Notes: generated from the letters alone by a model not told the origin. A DNA stretch of 35,970 nt from Candidatus Woesearchaeota archaeon (GCA_018302105.1 JAGWAD010000001.1:1-35970), one strand, 5' to 3'; shown: positions 1 through 7,948, numbered from the stretch's first letter. A program made the numbers and translations.

Positions 1-52
1 TTAAGAAAGCTACTGGCTCAGGCCTACGCAGGTTCGAATCCTGTTCCCCGCA
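1..52 (+). tRNA. tRNA-Leu, 3' part (cut by window edge)
   Basis: The T arm is complete: stem GCAGG (28-32), loop TTCGAAT (33-39), stem CCTGT (40-44). It is followed by the acceptor strand TCCCCGC (45-51) and discriminator A52. No CCA is encoded, as is usual in archaea. The segment between anticodon stem and T stem is long (about 12-27) and folds as GGC-TCAG-GCC, which makes it a class II tRNA. With discriminator A and TCCCCGC this fits Leu rather than Ser. If T1 is position 33 the anticodon is TAA at 2-4. The 5' half lies outside the window, so the identity is inferred. Confidence 0.78.
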
Positions 53-147
53 TTCATTCTAAAAATCTTTATTTGTCAATTAGTGAATAAAATGTCCAAA
101 ATAGGGCAATAGTCACTTTTTTAAAGATTCTTAATTCTTAAATTTAG

Positions 148-855
148 ATGATAAAGAAAATAATTATAGACAGAAAAGGAAATTTAAGTTATTATAAAAA
201 AGGAGATTTTCACAGTTTATTTGGCACACTAAAAGAAGCAGATATTAAATCTGGAGTTGTTAAAAGTAACATTGGAAAGGATTTTACTGTTTTTGATGCT
301 GATTTTATAGATAATCTTACTAAAATAAAAAGAGGACCTGCAACATCACATTATAAAGACATAGGACTTATAATAACAATTACAGGCTGTGGTGTTGGAA
401 CTAAAGTTATAGATGCAGGTTCTGGTTCTGGAAATTTAAGTGCATATTTAGCAAGGATTGGATGCGAAGTTACAACTTATGAACTTAATCCTGAATTTTA
501 CCAGATATCAAAAGAAAACTTAGAAAATTTAAAATTAAAAGTAGGAATAAAAAACAAAGACATTTATAATGGAATTGATGAAAAGAATGTAGACTTAATT
601 ACTTTAGACTTATTAGAACCATGGCGTGCCTTATCCCATGTTTTATCTTCTTTAAAATCTGGTGGTTTTTTAGTCTGCTATTTGCCAACAATAACACAGG
701 TAATGGAATTAGTTAAAAATTTAGATAATAATTTCTATTTATGGAAAATTTCAGAAGTTTTAGAAAGAGAATGGACAGTTGATAATTTAAAAGTAAGACC
801 AAATAACCATATGCTTGGGCATACTGCTTTTTTAGTATTTGCTAGAAAAATTTAA
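148..855 (+). CDS. trmI: tRNA (adenine-N1)-methyltransferase, TrmI family
   Basis: This is a SAM-dependent tRNA m1A methyltransferase of the TrmI/Gcd14 family; archaeal members methylate A57/A58 in the T loop. The 235-aa length is close to the usual size of about 250. A small N-terminal beta domain precedes the Rossmann domain. SAM motif I VIDAGSGSG is at residues 87-95, the acidic ribose-binding E112 follows, and the family motif LDLLEPW is at 153-159 with D154 as the likely catalytic residue. Further family marks are YLPTITQV near 180 and the C-terminal GHTAFLVFARK. The ATG at 148 is the only sensible start. The stop overlaps the end of the convergent gene at 852 by four bases. The family call is firm; the exact target base is inferred from family. 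Confidence 0.92.
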   Translation: MIKKIIIDRKGNLSYYKKGDFHSLFGTLKEADIKSGVVKSNIGKDFTVFDADFIDNLTKIKRGPATSHYKDIGLIITITGCGVGTKVIDAGSGSGNLSAYLARIGCEVTTYELNPEFYQISKENLENLKLKVGIKNKDIYNGIDEKNVDLITLDLLEPWRALSHVLSSLKSGGFLVCYLPTITQVMELVKNLDNNFYLWKISEVLEREWTVDNLKVRPNNHMLGHTAFLVFARKI

Positions 856-1340
856 CCAAGTGTTCTTTTAATGCCTTGGCTTATTGCATCAAGAGAGCTT
901 TCATCAAGGTTTGACCATTCTTGGAATTGAGAAAAAGATTTTAGTTTAAGATCATCATTAAATTTTAAATCTAAATTTAAGTCAGAACATAAGATGATCC
1001 TTCCATTTGGAGCAATCTCTTTTTTATTTGGTCCATATAATCTAATATTTTTTACATGGTTTTTTAATAATGAATATCTGCCAGTTATTTCATAACCCAA
1101 ATTTTCTAAACCATCTATTCTTGGGTTTTTACTATAAAAATAAACATCAGAAAATTCTGTTTCTGTAAGTGGAATAACCCCCCCATTATCAATTAATCTA
1201 TATATAGCACTAATTTGAAGAATTTTTGGATTAAAATCTGTTAATTTTGTAGTTATATATAATTCACCACTTTCAACATTTATATTCTCTAATAATCTTT
1301 GTATTGTTATTAAATCATAGTTTAGCATCAATTTATACAT
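852..1340 (-). CDS. hypothetical protein, 162 aa
   Basis: I do not recognise this protein. It is soluble-looking, has no membrane segment and no cysteine cluster. It mixes short beta-like stretches (ELYITTKL, GRIILCSDLNLDL) with an acidic C-terminal tail. It converges on trmI, the two stops overlapping by four bases. It follows another small unknown gene (1376-1801) on the same strand after about 35 bp, so the two may form one transcript. Codon use resembles that of its neighbours, which supports a real gene. Confidence 0.6.
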   Translation of the reverse strand: MYKLMLNYDLITIQRLLENINVESGELYITTKLTDFNPKILQISAIYRLIDNGGVIPLTETEFSDVYFYSKNPRIDGLENLGYEITGRYSLLKNHVKNIRLYGPNKKEIAPNGRIILCSDLNLDLKFNDDLKLKSFSQFQEWSNLDESSLDAISQGIKRTLG

Positions 1341-1375
1341 CTAGAAAGTTATAAAAAGCTTATGATTATCTAAAA

Positions 1376-1801
1376 TTATAACCTGTCTATTTTTAGCTTT
1401 ATTTGAACAAATCCATCAATAATTTTCTTTATATTATCACCCAATGCAACTTTCCATTCTATTAGAGAATTCCCAGTATAAGTATTACGTTTTAATATTG
1501 GAATAAAAGTATTTAATTGTCCAAGTGTTATTGCAGTATTTCTTTGTAGAGAAGAATTTACATAATCTGGAGATTGCAATAACAAAGTATTTATTCTTCT
1601 TATATTTACTTGAATTTTCTGAGCCAAGCCAAAATTTTTCTCTCTCGGAATCTCTTTTTTAAACATTTCTAACATTTCATTTAAATCTTTTAAACCACTT
1701 GAAAATATATTTTTAAACTCTTTCAATGTAATCGATTGTTTTACAAGATTTAATTCTAAGGATTCAGCAATTATTGCAGCCTCTTGTCCCTTTCTTACCA
1801 T
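1376..1801 (-). CDS. hypothetical helical protein, 141 aa
   Basis: I do not recognise this protein. Almost the whole length looks alpha-helical, with heptad-like spacing of Leu and Ile (for example LNEMLEMFKKEI, IRRINTLLL), so a helical bundle or short coiled coil is likely. It has no signal peptide, membrane segment or metal ligands. It starts about 120 bp from the divergent PIN/PilT/KH ATPase gene and lies upstream of the unknown gene at 852-1340 on the same strand. Function unknown. Confidence 0.55.
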   Translation of the reverse strand: MVRKGQEAAIIAESLELNLVKQSITLKEFKNIFSSGLKDLNEMLEMFKKEIPREKNFGLAQKIQVNIRRINTLLLQSPDYVNSSLQRNTAITLGQLNTFIPILKRNTYTGNSLIEWKVALGDNIKKIIDGFVQIKLKIDRL

Positions 1802-1923
1802 TAATATTTCAGGATTTAATTTACTTTTAAACCTTTCTTTTATTAAAAATTAGGATTAACTATCAATAAGTTAAACAACCAAATATTTAATAAATAAAGA
1901 ACTTAACATAAATTTGAAAATAA

Positions 1924-3756
1924 ATGGAAGAAAAGTCATATGTTATGGATACATCAGTCGTAATAGAAGGAATTCCTTCACAATATCTAAATTCTAAGAA
2001 AATATCAGGCAAGATAATAATCCCAAAAGCAGTTTTAGCAGAATTAGAACATCAGGCAAATCAGGGACAGGAAATTGGATTTCTGGGTTTAGAAGAATTA
2101 CAAAAATTACAATTATTATCAAAACAGGGAAAAATAGAATTAAGTTATGTTGGAGAAAGACCAAATTTGTATCAGATAACAAATGCAAAATCAGGTGGAG
2201 AAATAGATGCATTAATACGTGATATAGCATATAACGAAAATGCAATCTTAATTTCAGCAGATAAAATACAATCAGAAGCAGCTAAAGCTTTAGGCGTTGA
2301 AGTAATCTATTACCATAGACAGGAATTAAAAGAAAAATTACAAATTGAAGCTTATTTTGATTCTACAACTATGTCAGTACATTTAAAAGAAAGTTGTAAT
2401 CCAAAAGCAAAAAAAGGAAAACCAGGAGAATGGAAATTATTAGATTTATCAAACACCCCATTAAAACAATCTGAAGTACAGGATTATGCAAAGGAAATTG
2501 TAGAAAGATCAAGAATTGAGCCTAACGCTTTTATAGAGATTTCAAGACCGGGCTCAACAATAGTTCAATACAAAGATTATAGGATAGTTATTGCTAAACC
2601 TCCTGTTTCTGATGGCTGGGAAATAACTGCTGTAAAACCAATTAAAGTTCTGAATATTGAAGATTATAAATTGCCTGAAAAAATTTCTGAAAGAATTAAA
2701 TTAAAAGCACGTGGGGTTGTAATAGCTGGAACTACTGGCTCAGGTAAAAGTACATTTTGTCAATCCCTGGCAGAATATTATTCTAAAAATAATTTTGTTA
2801 CAAAAACAATAGAAAGTCCAAGATCTTTAATTTTAAGTAAAGACATAACACAATACAGTAAAAATTTGGCAACAGAAGATGAAATTCATGATATTTTATT
2901 TTTATCAAGGCCTGATTATATTGTTTTTGATGAAATGCGTAATACTCCGGATTTTGCATTATATACAGATTTAAGATTGGGAGGAAGTAATGTTCTTGGA
3001 GTATTGCATGCAGCAACACCAATAGACGCAATTCAAAGATTTATTAGCCGTTTAGATGTTGGTATGATTCCATCAGTTTTAGACACCTTGATTTTTATAG
3101 AAAATGGTAATGTTGGAAAAATAATGACTGTACAGATGATAGTAAAAGTACCATCGGGAATGCAGGAAGCAGATTTAGCAAGACCAGTGGTTGAAGTTAA
3201 GGATTTTAATACAAATAAATTAGAATTTGAAATTTACAGTTATGGTGAAGAAACTATAGTAATTCCGGTTCAGGAAGAATTTGTCCACGATCCGACAAAA
3301 TTATTAGCAGCAAAACAAATTGAAAAAGAACTTTTGAATTATGTAGACAAATTAAAAGTTAAGGTGATTGGTAGTAACCAGGCAGAAATCTATATTCCAG
3401 AAAAGGATATTGCAAGGGTAATAGGAAAAGAAGGGAAAACTATAGACCAGATTGAAAAATCATTAGGAATAAGAATAACAGTAAAAGAACTTGAATCAGT
3501 AAAAATAAAAACTGAAAATGAGAATATAAACAAACAACCAATAAGATATAAAGTTGAAGAGACAAAAAAAGCAATAGTATTCAGGTTGCCACAAGAATAT
3601 TCAGGAACCAGTGCTGAGATTTATGTTGACAATCACTTTCTTTTAACTTATACAGTTGGAAAAAAAGCAGAAATAAAAATAAATAAAAAATCTAAGTTAG
3701 GTCAAGAATTGTCAAGAGACTTAAATATAAATAAAGAAATAGAAATAAAGATTTGA
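1924..3756 (+). CDS. PilT-family ATPase with N-terminal PIN and C-terminal KH domains
   Basis: This is the archaeal protein family that joins a PIN domain, a PilT/VirB11-like ATPase and a KH RNA-binding domain (COG1855 type). Residues 1-130 hold the PIN domain, with acidic residues in YVMDTSVV (D9), an AELEHQ motif near 40, GEIDALIRD near 92 and ISADK near 112. The ATPase follows: Walker A GTTGSGKST at 269-277 and Walker B IVFDEMRN with D336/E337. The KH domain is near 485-525, with its GxxG loop GKEG at 501-504. A short beta-rich extension ends the protein. The 610-aa length is normal for the family. The domain mix suggests an ATP-driven RNA-processing or RNA-binding role; the cellular function is not established. 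Stop is TGA. Confidence 0.9.
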   Translation: MEEKSYVMDTSVVIEGIPSQYLNSKKISGKIIIPKAVLAELEHQANQGQEIGFLGLEELQKLQLLSKQGKIELSYVGERPNLYQITNAKSGGEIDALIRDIAYNENAILISADKIQSEAAKALGVEVIYYHRQELKEKLQIEAYFDSTTMSVHLKESCNPKAKKGKPGEWKLLDLSNTPLKQSEVQDYAKEIVERSRIEPNAFIEISRPGSTIVQYKDYRIVIAKPPVSDGWEITAVKPIKVLNIEDYKLPEKISERIKLKARGVVIAGTTGSGKSTFCQSLAEYYSKNNFVTKTIESPRSLILSKDITQYSKNLATEDEIHDILFLSRPDYIVFDEMRNTPDFALYTDLRLGGSNVLGVLHAATPIDAIQRFISRLDVGMIPSVLDTLIFIENGNVGKIMTVQMIVKVPSGMQEADLARPVVEVKDFNTNKLEFEIYSYGEETIVIPVQEEFVHDPTKLLAAKQIEKELLNYVDKLKVKVIGSNQAEIYIPEKDIARVIGKEGKTIDQIEKSLGIRITVKELESVKIKTENENINKQPIRYKVEETKKAIVFRLPQEYSGTSAEIYVDNHFLLTYTVGKKAEIKINKKSKLGQELSRDLNINKEIEIKI

Positions 3757-3825
3757 TATGTTCTTTAAAATAATTATAATACAATCTAGATAAGTATAAA
3801 AATAAGTCCTTTTTTTGGACTGTTA

Positions 3826-4395
3826 ATGGATACAACAATTCTAGAAGATGAAAAAAGAGATTTAGACACTATACTGACTAATTGGAAAAAGGAAGATTCA
3901 AAGAGAACAAAAATCAGGAAGTTTAGTGATATTTCTAATAATAATTTAGATAATGGATATTATGAGAATAAAGTAAAAAAACATAGTGAAGGCGGCATTT
4001 ATACTAAAAAAATTATATCAAAAAAAAATCCTTTGCAATTTGAAAGATATATGCTTGGAAAAACAAAAACTGCAGATAAAAAAAGAAACAATAATTTATA
4101 TCGTAGAAAGCCTAGAGAAGAAAAATTGCTTAAATTTAGAGATGAATATGAACAAGCCACAGGAATAAAAATTTTCTACAGCACAGCAAGGCAGGTAATT
4201 CATAGAATGGAAACTGAAGGTTATAAACCAACATTTGAGAGTTATCTAAAATTTAGTGAAGAAACTGGATATCAGATAAATAGTGAAAAAGAAATAATAA
4301 GATTTAATTCAGGCAAAGGCAATAAATATCAAAAATTTGGAAAATACTATAAAAAACAAGATGTTAGCCCAAAAGAAAAACATTATAGAAAGTAA
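3826..4395 (+). CDS. hypothetical basic protein, 189 aa
   Basis: I do not recognise this protein. It is very rich in Lys and Arg and polar throughout, with a low-complexity N-terminal half. A more ordered segment around residues 100-155 could be a small helical domain (for example KFRDEYEQATGIKIFYSTAR). A nucleic-acid-binding role is possible from charge alone, but no motif proves it. It starts 70 bp after the PIN/PilT/KH gene on the same strand and opens the accessory stretch that contains decayed genes. Confidence 0.5.
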   Translation: MDTTILEDEKRDLDTILTNWKKEDSKRTKIRKFSDISNNNLDNGYYENKVKKHSEGGIYTKKIISKKNPLQFERYMLGKTKTADKKRNNNLYRRKPREEKLLKFRDEYEQATGIKIFYSTARQVIHRMETEGYKPTFESYLKFSEETGYQINSEKEIIRFNSGKGNKYQKFGKYYKKQDVSPKEKHYRK

Positions 4396-4457
4396 ATAAA
4401 TTTAATTAATAATATAATAACCACATATTTTATAAATATTTGCGCTTTTACATTTTT

Positions 4458-4923
4458 ATGAAATATGAGACTACACTAGGTAATATAGATACTGAAAAAT
4501 CTTCAAACAGAAATTTTGATATTTTATCAAGAAGTTTAGAATTAATAACTAATAATGGTTCAGTTAATGCATTAAGTGTAACAATCGCACTAGAAATAGC
4601 AGAAATCATTGTCAAAGAAAAAGCCTTTGGTTTTCACATTCATGGATATTGTAAAGGAAAAGGCATTGAATGAGAAAAAGATTTTCGGGACAGATTAGAA
4701 TGTTCTTATCCTGAGAATAGTGCGGGGATCAATTGGATTAAGTGAATTAAAAACGATATTACGAAGTTAAGTTTACTCTGATATAATTTGATTTAGAGAA
4801 TATATTGACAAATATCAGGAATACAAAGAAATGAATTGGGAATCTAAACCATTATCAAGAAAAGAATTAAGAGAAAGTTTAAGTTCCAAATTAGGAAATG
4901 GCAAAACTTTAGTAAATTATTAG
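4458..4923 (+). pseudogene. decayed gene with several in-frame TGA codons and a frameshift
   Basis: A coding-like frame starts at ATG 4458 and reads about 71 codons to a TGA at 4671-4673. The same frame continues with clearly coding-like sequence (EKDFRDRLECSYPENSAG), meets another TGA after NWIK, and goes on to about 4768. There the frame is lost. A different frame then carries VYSDII, a TGA at 4789-4791, FREYIDKYQEYKEMNWES and onward to TAG 4921-4923. I read this as one gene of about 155 codons destroyed by nonsense codons and an indel. The protein family is not recognised. It ends directly at the stop of the convergent Zn-ribbon gene. An alternative is a real 71-aa protein (4458-4673) followed by remnants. 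Confidence 0.55.
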
Positions 4924-5304
4924 TTATTCTTTCTTAGAATTCTTAGCATTTTTAAAAGTTTCAGCAAGATCAATAATATATTTACCTTCATCTAATCTAT
5001 AGACCATAGGCTCTCCTTTGAATAATCTGACTAAATCCAATTCAAATTTGCCAGGCTTTAATATATTTACAGAAGCTAAATCTAAAACTACAGGCTTGTC
5101 TTCTTCATAACCAATTATATCCAATACATCCTTTTCTATCTTTTGTTTGTCTTCTGCTGTTAATTGGCTTGTAGCTTCTTTTACTTGTTCTAAATTTTCA
5201 TTTTTTACAAAGAAAAAGAACTTTCCGCCGCAATTATTACAGCCTTTAAGGATCTGATTACTTCCATCCTCATACATAGTACTACATCTTACGCATTGGT
5301 GCAT
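4924..5304 (-). CDS. archaeal Zn-ribbon protein (DUF2072/COG3364-like)
   Basis: The N-terminus carries a zinc ribbon: MHQCVRCSTMYEDGS with CxxC, then GCNNCGGKFFFF with the second pair. This N-terminal pattern is that of the conserved archaeal Zn-ribbon family usually found beside an Era-like GTPase and DUF2073. The rest (126 aa in all) is an acidic helical linker and a C-terminal part with KPGKFELDLVRLF. Here the gene is cut off from its partners (6926-7948) by about 1.6 kb of repeat and broken genes, and has its own promoter. An AGGAG Shine-Dalgarno lies 8 nt before the ATG, which fixes the start. Molecular function is unknown; the family association is from memory of gene neighbourhoods. 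Confidence 0.78.
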   Translation of the reverse strand: MHQCVRCSTMYEDGSNQILKGCNNCGGKFFFFVKNENLEQVKEATSQLTAEDKQKIEKDVLDIIGYEEDKPVVLDLASVNILKPGKFELDLVRLFKGEPMVYRLDEGKYIIDLAETFKNAKNSKKE

Positions 5305-5312
5305 TTTATAAT

Positions 5313-5351
5313 CTCCTATTATTCTTATAGTAATGCAGTTTTATAAATCTT
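5313..5351 (-). promoter_or_regulatory. TATA box and Shine-Dalgarno of the Zn-ribbon gene
   Basis: On the minus strand, a TTTATAAA-type TATA element (about 5339-5351) lies roughly 40 bp before the ATG at 5304, and AGGAG (5313-5317) lies 8 nt before it. This spacing implies a short 5' leader that contains the ribosome site. The repeat at 5435 starts less than 100 bp further upstream and does not disrupt this promoter. Confidence 0.5.
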
Positions 5352-5434
5352 CCTAGAGAGTTATATCTAAATTAGTATAAATACCAAACTATATATTCAA
5401 AGAGAACAAAGCATAAATTAAAAATAAATCTGTG

Positions 5435-5530
5435 AACCTCCCCACCCCAAGGGTTTGCCTGCTGGCAAATCCGTCTGCTGACGGAGTGGGGCATCAAAAG
5501 AAATTGACTAACTTCAACTGATTACTTTTT
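5435..5530 (+). repeat. 96-bp structured repeat, copy 1
   Basis: Base for base identical to 35872-35967, in the same orientation. It is much richer in G+C (46 of 96) than the surrounding DNA. An outer pairing CCCCAC (5440-5445) with GTGGGG (about 5486-5491) encloses two hairpins. One is GGGTTTGCC/GGCAAATCC (9 bp with one G-T) and the other CCGTC/GACGG (5 bp), and both have TGCT loops. The two hairpins share CC, so they compete or stack. An AT-rich tail ending in T5 follows. There is no open frame. It could be a MITE-like dispersed element, a palindrome-associated IS200/IS605-type remnant, or a small structured RNA. Confidence 0.85.
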
Positions 5531-5794
5531 AAATACCATTTTACACAACAAGAATATGAAATAAATCCAAGATTAGTTGAAAGAATTAAAATTTTATGGA
5601 CAGATCAAAATGAAATACACAATAAAATTAGATCATTTAAAAAAGATTTAGAATATGCTAGAGATAATAAAAGTAAAAATATTATGTTTATTGAGAATGA
5701 TATATCTAATGAAATAATGAGATGTGAAAATAAACTTAAAGAATATGATAAAATTTTAGAAGAAGAACTAGAAATTGGAGGTATAATAGTTTAA
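5531..5794 (+). pseudogene. 5'-truncated coding fragment abutting the repeat
   Basis: An open frame runs from the repeat's right edge to TAA at 5792-5794 and encodes about 87 residues: a short start then NPRLVERIKILW and a highly charged helical, coiled-coil-like stretch (FKKDLEYARDNKSK, ENKLKEYDKILEEELE). There is no start codon near the beginning; the first ATG is at 5684. Composition is protein-like. The simplest reading is that the 5' part of a gene was lost when the repeat arrived. The family is not recognised. Confidence 0.5.
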
Positions 5795-5863
5795 ACTTGC
5801 ATTTTACAGCCTATATTTCTTCATATAACAATAATTATAAATAAAAATTTATTTGTCTTTATT

Positions 5864-6636
5864 ATGTTAGAAGATTGTAAATTTACAAATGGTGAATATC
5901 ATATATTTTTTGATAAACAAAATCCAAAAACATTTATAGCAATAAACAAAAGTCTGTACACTATAAGAAGAGAAAAAATTGCTAACTTCAGAAAAATTGG
6001 CATGATAAATTTTAGTGGAAAAAATTCTGAAATTTATCCATTTGAATTAAAATATAGTGAATTAACCGAAAAGAAGATAATTTGGCCATTAAGGCAGGTT
6101 GCCATTGAATTTGAAAAAAATAACGAAAATAATTTAAGAAAATATTAGGTCTTTACTCAGATCAAAGATCAAATGCAACAAAAGATGGAGTATTATCACA
6201 TTTAAGAGATCAATTAGATTTAGACTTTGAAGGCGGCATTAGAAACATAATTGTTCAATCAAAAATACATTTAATTAATTATAATGGAAAAATAGAGAAT
6301 CCGAAAGGGAAAAACTTAGAGTGTTTTTGGAGTTTCTCGTCTAAATACAGAAAGGATGAAAATTTGAATTTTGCATCACAGTTTTACAGTTTCATAGAAG
6401 ATGTAGAATTCATTAGATTCAGAGAAGAACCAGGACAAAATGGTTATGATTGCAATGTATCTGGAGAACATTTTTGTGGCGAAAAATATCATAGAATTGA
6501 TAATTCTAAATTAGAAGATTATTCTTTTACAAATAATGTTGGTAAATTAAAATGTGCTTTAGGAATGCTTAGAGACGTTAATGGAATAGAATTTCTTAAT
6601 ATAGAAGACACAGTTAAAAGATTGGGTAATTTTTAA
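5864..6636 (+). pseudogene. hypothetical protein gene broken by a one-base frameshift
   Basis: The first frame (ATG 5864) reads 94 codons and stops at TAG 6146-6148, just after LRK. The second frame is open from 6133 to TAA 6636 and continues with convincing coding sequence (ILGLYSDQRSNATKDG onward). Restoring one A to the A4 run at 6139-6142 joins them into a protein of about 257 residues. The joined product looks soluble and has scattered cysteines (C448-region not clustered as a classical finger) and no recognised motif. It may be a pseudogene, a sequencing error, or a slippage-rescued gene. It precedes the convergent 84-aa gene by about 20 bp. Confidence 0.6.
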
Positions 6637-6657
6637 TATTATAATAAAATTAATAAA

Positions 6658-6912
6658 TTATTTTTTCTTTGAATCTTCATTAATTACATTAGTTATTAAT
6701 CGTAGTGTATCAGCAACACGTTCTAAGGCTTTTTGTAAATTATCTATCGAATTATCCATATTAATTAAAGTACCCAAAATATTATTGTCTTTTAAAGTAA
6801 TTTTTCTCATATCTTTTCGTGCTAAACTCAAATCATCTTTACTGGATTTTAATTGCCCCTGTATAAAACTAATTAATTTATATAAAGATTCTACATCTTT
6901 TTCTTTTACCAT
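6658..6912 (-). CDS. hypothetical coiled-coil protein, 84 aa
   Basis: I do not recognise this small protein. It is predicted helical with heptad-like hydrophobics (MDNSIDNLQKALERVADTL) and a lysine tail. A strong Shine-Dalgarno GAGGTGG sits 5 nt before the ATG, and the gene begins 13 bp after the DUF2073 stop, so it is the third gene of the GTPase operon. A partner or adaptor role for the GTPase/DUF2073 pair is possible but only from position. Confidence 0.65.
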   Translation of the reverse strand: MVKEKDVESLYKLISFIQGQLKSSKDDLSLARKDMRKITLKDNNILGTLINMDNSIDNLQKALERVADTLRLITNVINEDSKKK

Positions 6913-6925
6913 TTAATCCACCTCA

Positions 6926-7303
6926 TTACCTATTTTTTTTATCTAAAGTCATTAATTCGATTTTAGTAGGATCTTTTCTTATTTCTTTTACAACAGTTGC
7001 AGGCCCAACAATTGTTAATCCAGGCTTGCGGTTTAATAAAAAATGAGCTATATTCTTTTTAACCTTATCTAATAAATCTAAGCTCCTGAAATCATAATCA
7101 ATGCTTGCAATTTCTATTCCTTTGAATTTCTTGTCAATCTGCTGCATTGTCCTCTTTATTAATTCAGACTCTTCAACAGCATCTAATCTTCCCTCAATTA
7201 TAATTATTTTATCTAATTTAACAGATTTTAATACTCTTTTTAATTTATCATCTAAAGTTAAAGGTGCAAATTCATGATATGGTATATATTGTAGTGTTAA
7301 CAT
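6926..7303 (-). CDS. DUF2073 family protein
   Basis: A 125-aa protein matching the archaeal DUF2073 pattern: LQYIPYHEF at the start, then IIIIEGRLDAVEE, LIKRTMQQID, FKGIEIASID and GLTIVGPATVV near the C-terminus. The family nearly always sits beside an Era-like GTPase, as here, where it starts 15 bp after that gene's stop. A GAGGAG Shine-Dalgarno precedes its ATG. The biochemical function is unknown; genomic coupling suggests it works with the GTPase, perhaps on ribosomes or RNA (inference). Confidence 0.85.
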   Translation of the reverse strand: MLTLQYIPYHEFAPLTLDDKLKRVLKSVKLDKIIIIEGRLDAVEESELIKRTMQQIDKKFKGIEIASIDYDFRSLDLLDKVKKNIAHFLLNRKPGLTIVGPATVVKEIRKDPTKIELMTLDKKNR

Positions 7304-7318
7304 TCTCTCCTCTTTTTT

Positions 7319-7948
7319 TTATTTCATAAGTTTAAATAAGTTGTCATAAAACACTTCCAAATTATGTCCTTTCTCAGCAGATATGCCGATTGTTGGGTAT
7401 TGTGGAAATGCTGCTTCTACTCTTTTAATATCAGCCTTCCTTAAATCTGTTTTGTTTGCAACAATTAATACTGGGATATTACGTGCAGCCAAATTACCAA
7501 TTATAGTTATATTAACTTGGCTATAAGGATTTTGAGTTGAGTCTAAAACAACAAGAACACAGTCCATATTATCAAGCCATTTAATAGCTTCTATAACTCC
7601 TTTAGTAGCTTCTTTTGCCCTTTCCCTGGCTTCTTTGGCATTTAATTTATATTTTAAAAAATCTTCATAATCAATTTTAGTTGCAATTCCAGGCGTGTCT
7701 ACTAAATTAAAAGTTAATTCCTTTCCTTTAGATTTAATTGTAATTTTTTCTTTAACAACAATCTCTCTTGTTTCATGAGGTATTGGAGAAGCCTTACTCA
7801 TTTCCTCTCCAAGCCAGTCTTTTGTAATTTTATTTGCGAGAGTCGACTTGCCGGCATTCGGAGGACCATAAATACCAAGTTTTACATTTTTCCTTTTCTT
7901 AAATACTCCTAAGAATCCTAAAAAAAAGCTACCTATTTTTTTCATCAT
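7319..7948 (-). CDS. Era-like small GTPase, archaeal type
   Basis: The G motifs are complete: G1 GPPNAGKST at 28-36, a threonine-containing switch region near 55-61, G3 DTPG at 84-87, G4 NKTD at 165-168 and G5 SAEKG at 190-194. The 209-aa length is just the GTPase domain with a hydrophobic/basic N-terminus (FFLGFLGVFKKRK) and no KH domain, unlike bacterial Era. It leads the operon with DUF2073 and the 84-aa protein. The second codon is also ATG (MMKK), so the exact start is uncertain by one residue. Function inferred: GTP-dependent switch, possibly in ribosome biogenesis. Confidence 0.88.
   Translation of the reverse strand: MMKKIGSFFLGFLGVFKKRKNVKLGIYGPPNAGKSTLANKITKDWLGEEMSKASPIPHETREIVVKEKITIKSKGKELTFNLVDTPGIATKIDYEDFLKYKLNAKEARERAKEATKGVIEAIKWLDNMDCVLVVLDSTQNPYSQVNITIIGNLAARNIPVLIVANKTDLRKADIKRVEAAFPQYPTIGISAEKGHNLEVFYDNLFKLMK

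Noticed and set aside
1-52. tRNA end as an attachment site for an integrated element
   Set aside because: No direct repeat of the tRNA 3' end was noticed elsewhere in the window and no integrase is present; the next gene is the housekeeping trmI.
1994-2245. Leucine- and isoleucine-rich minus-strand frames opposite coding genes (also at 2798, 15387, 23041, 27389, 28479 and elsewhere)
   Set aside because: They are antisense shadows: their composition follows from the AT-rich codons of the real gene on the other strand, and they have no start context of their own.
3986-4168. 60-codon frame inside the 189-aa basic protein gene
   Set aside because: Alternate-frame shadow of the longer gene, which has the better start and continues through the region.
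4458-4923. Genome-wide TGA-as-tryptophan code
   Set aside because: TGA clearly ends several intact genes (for example the PIN/PilT/KH gene and korA) and is part of ATGA overlaps; intact genes use TGG for Trp; the same decayed genes also have TAG and frameshifts.
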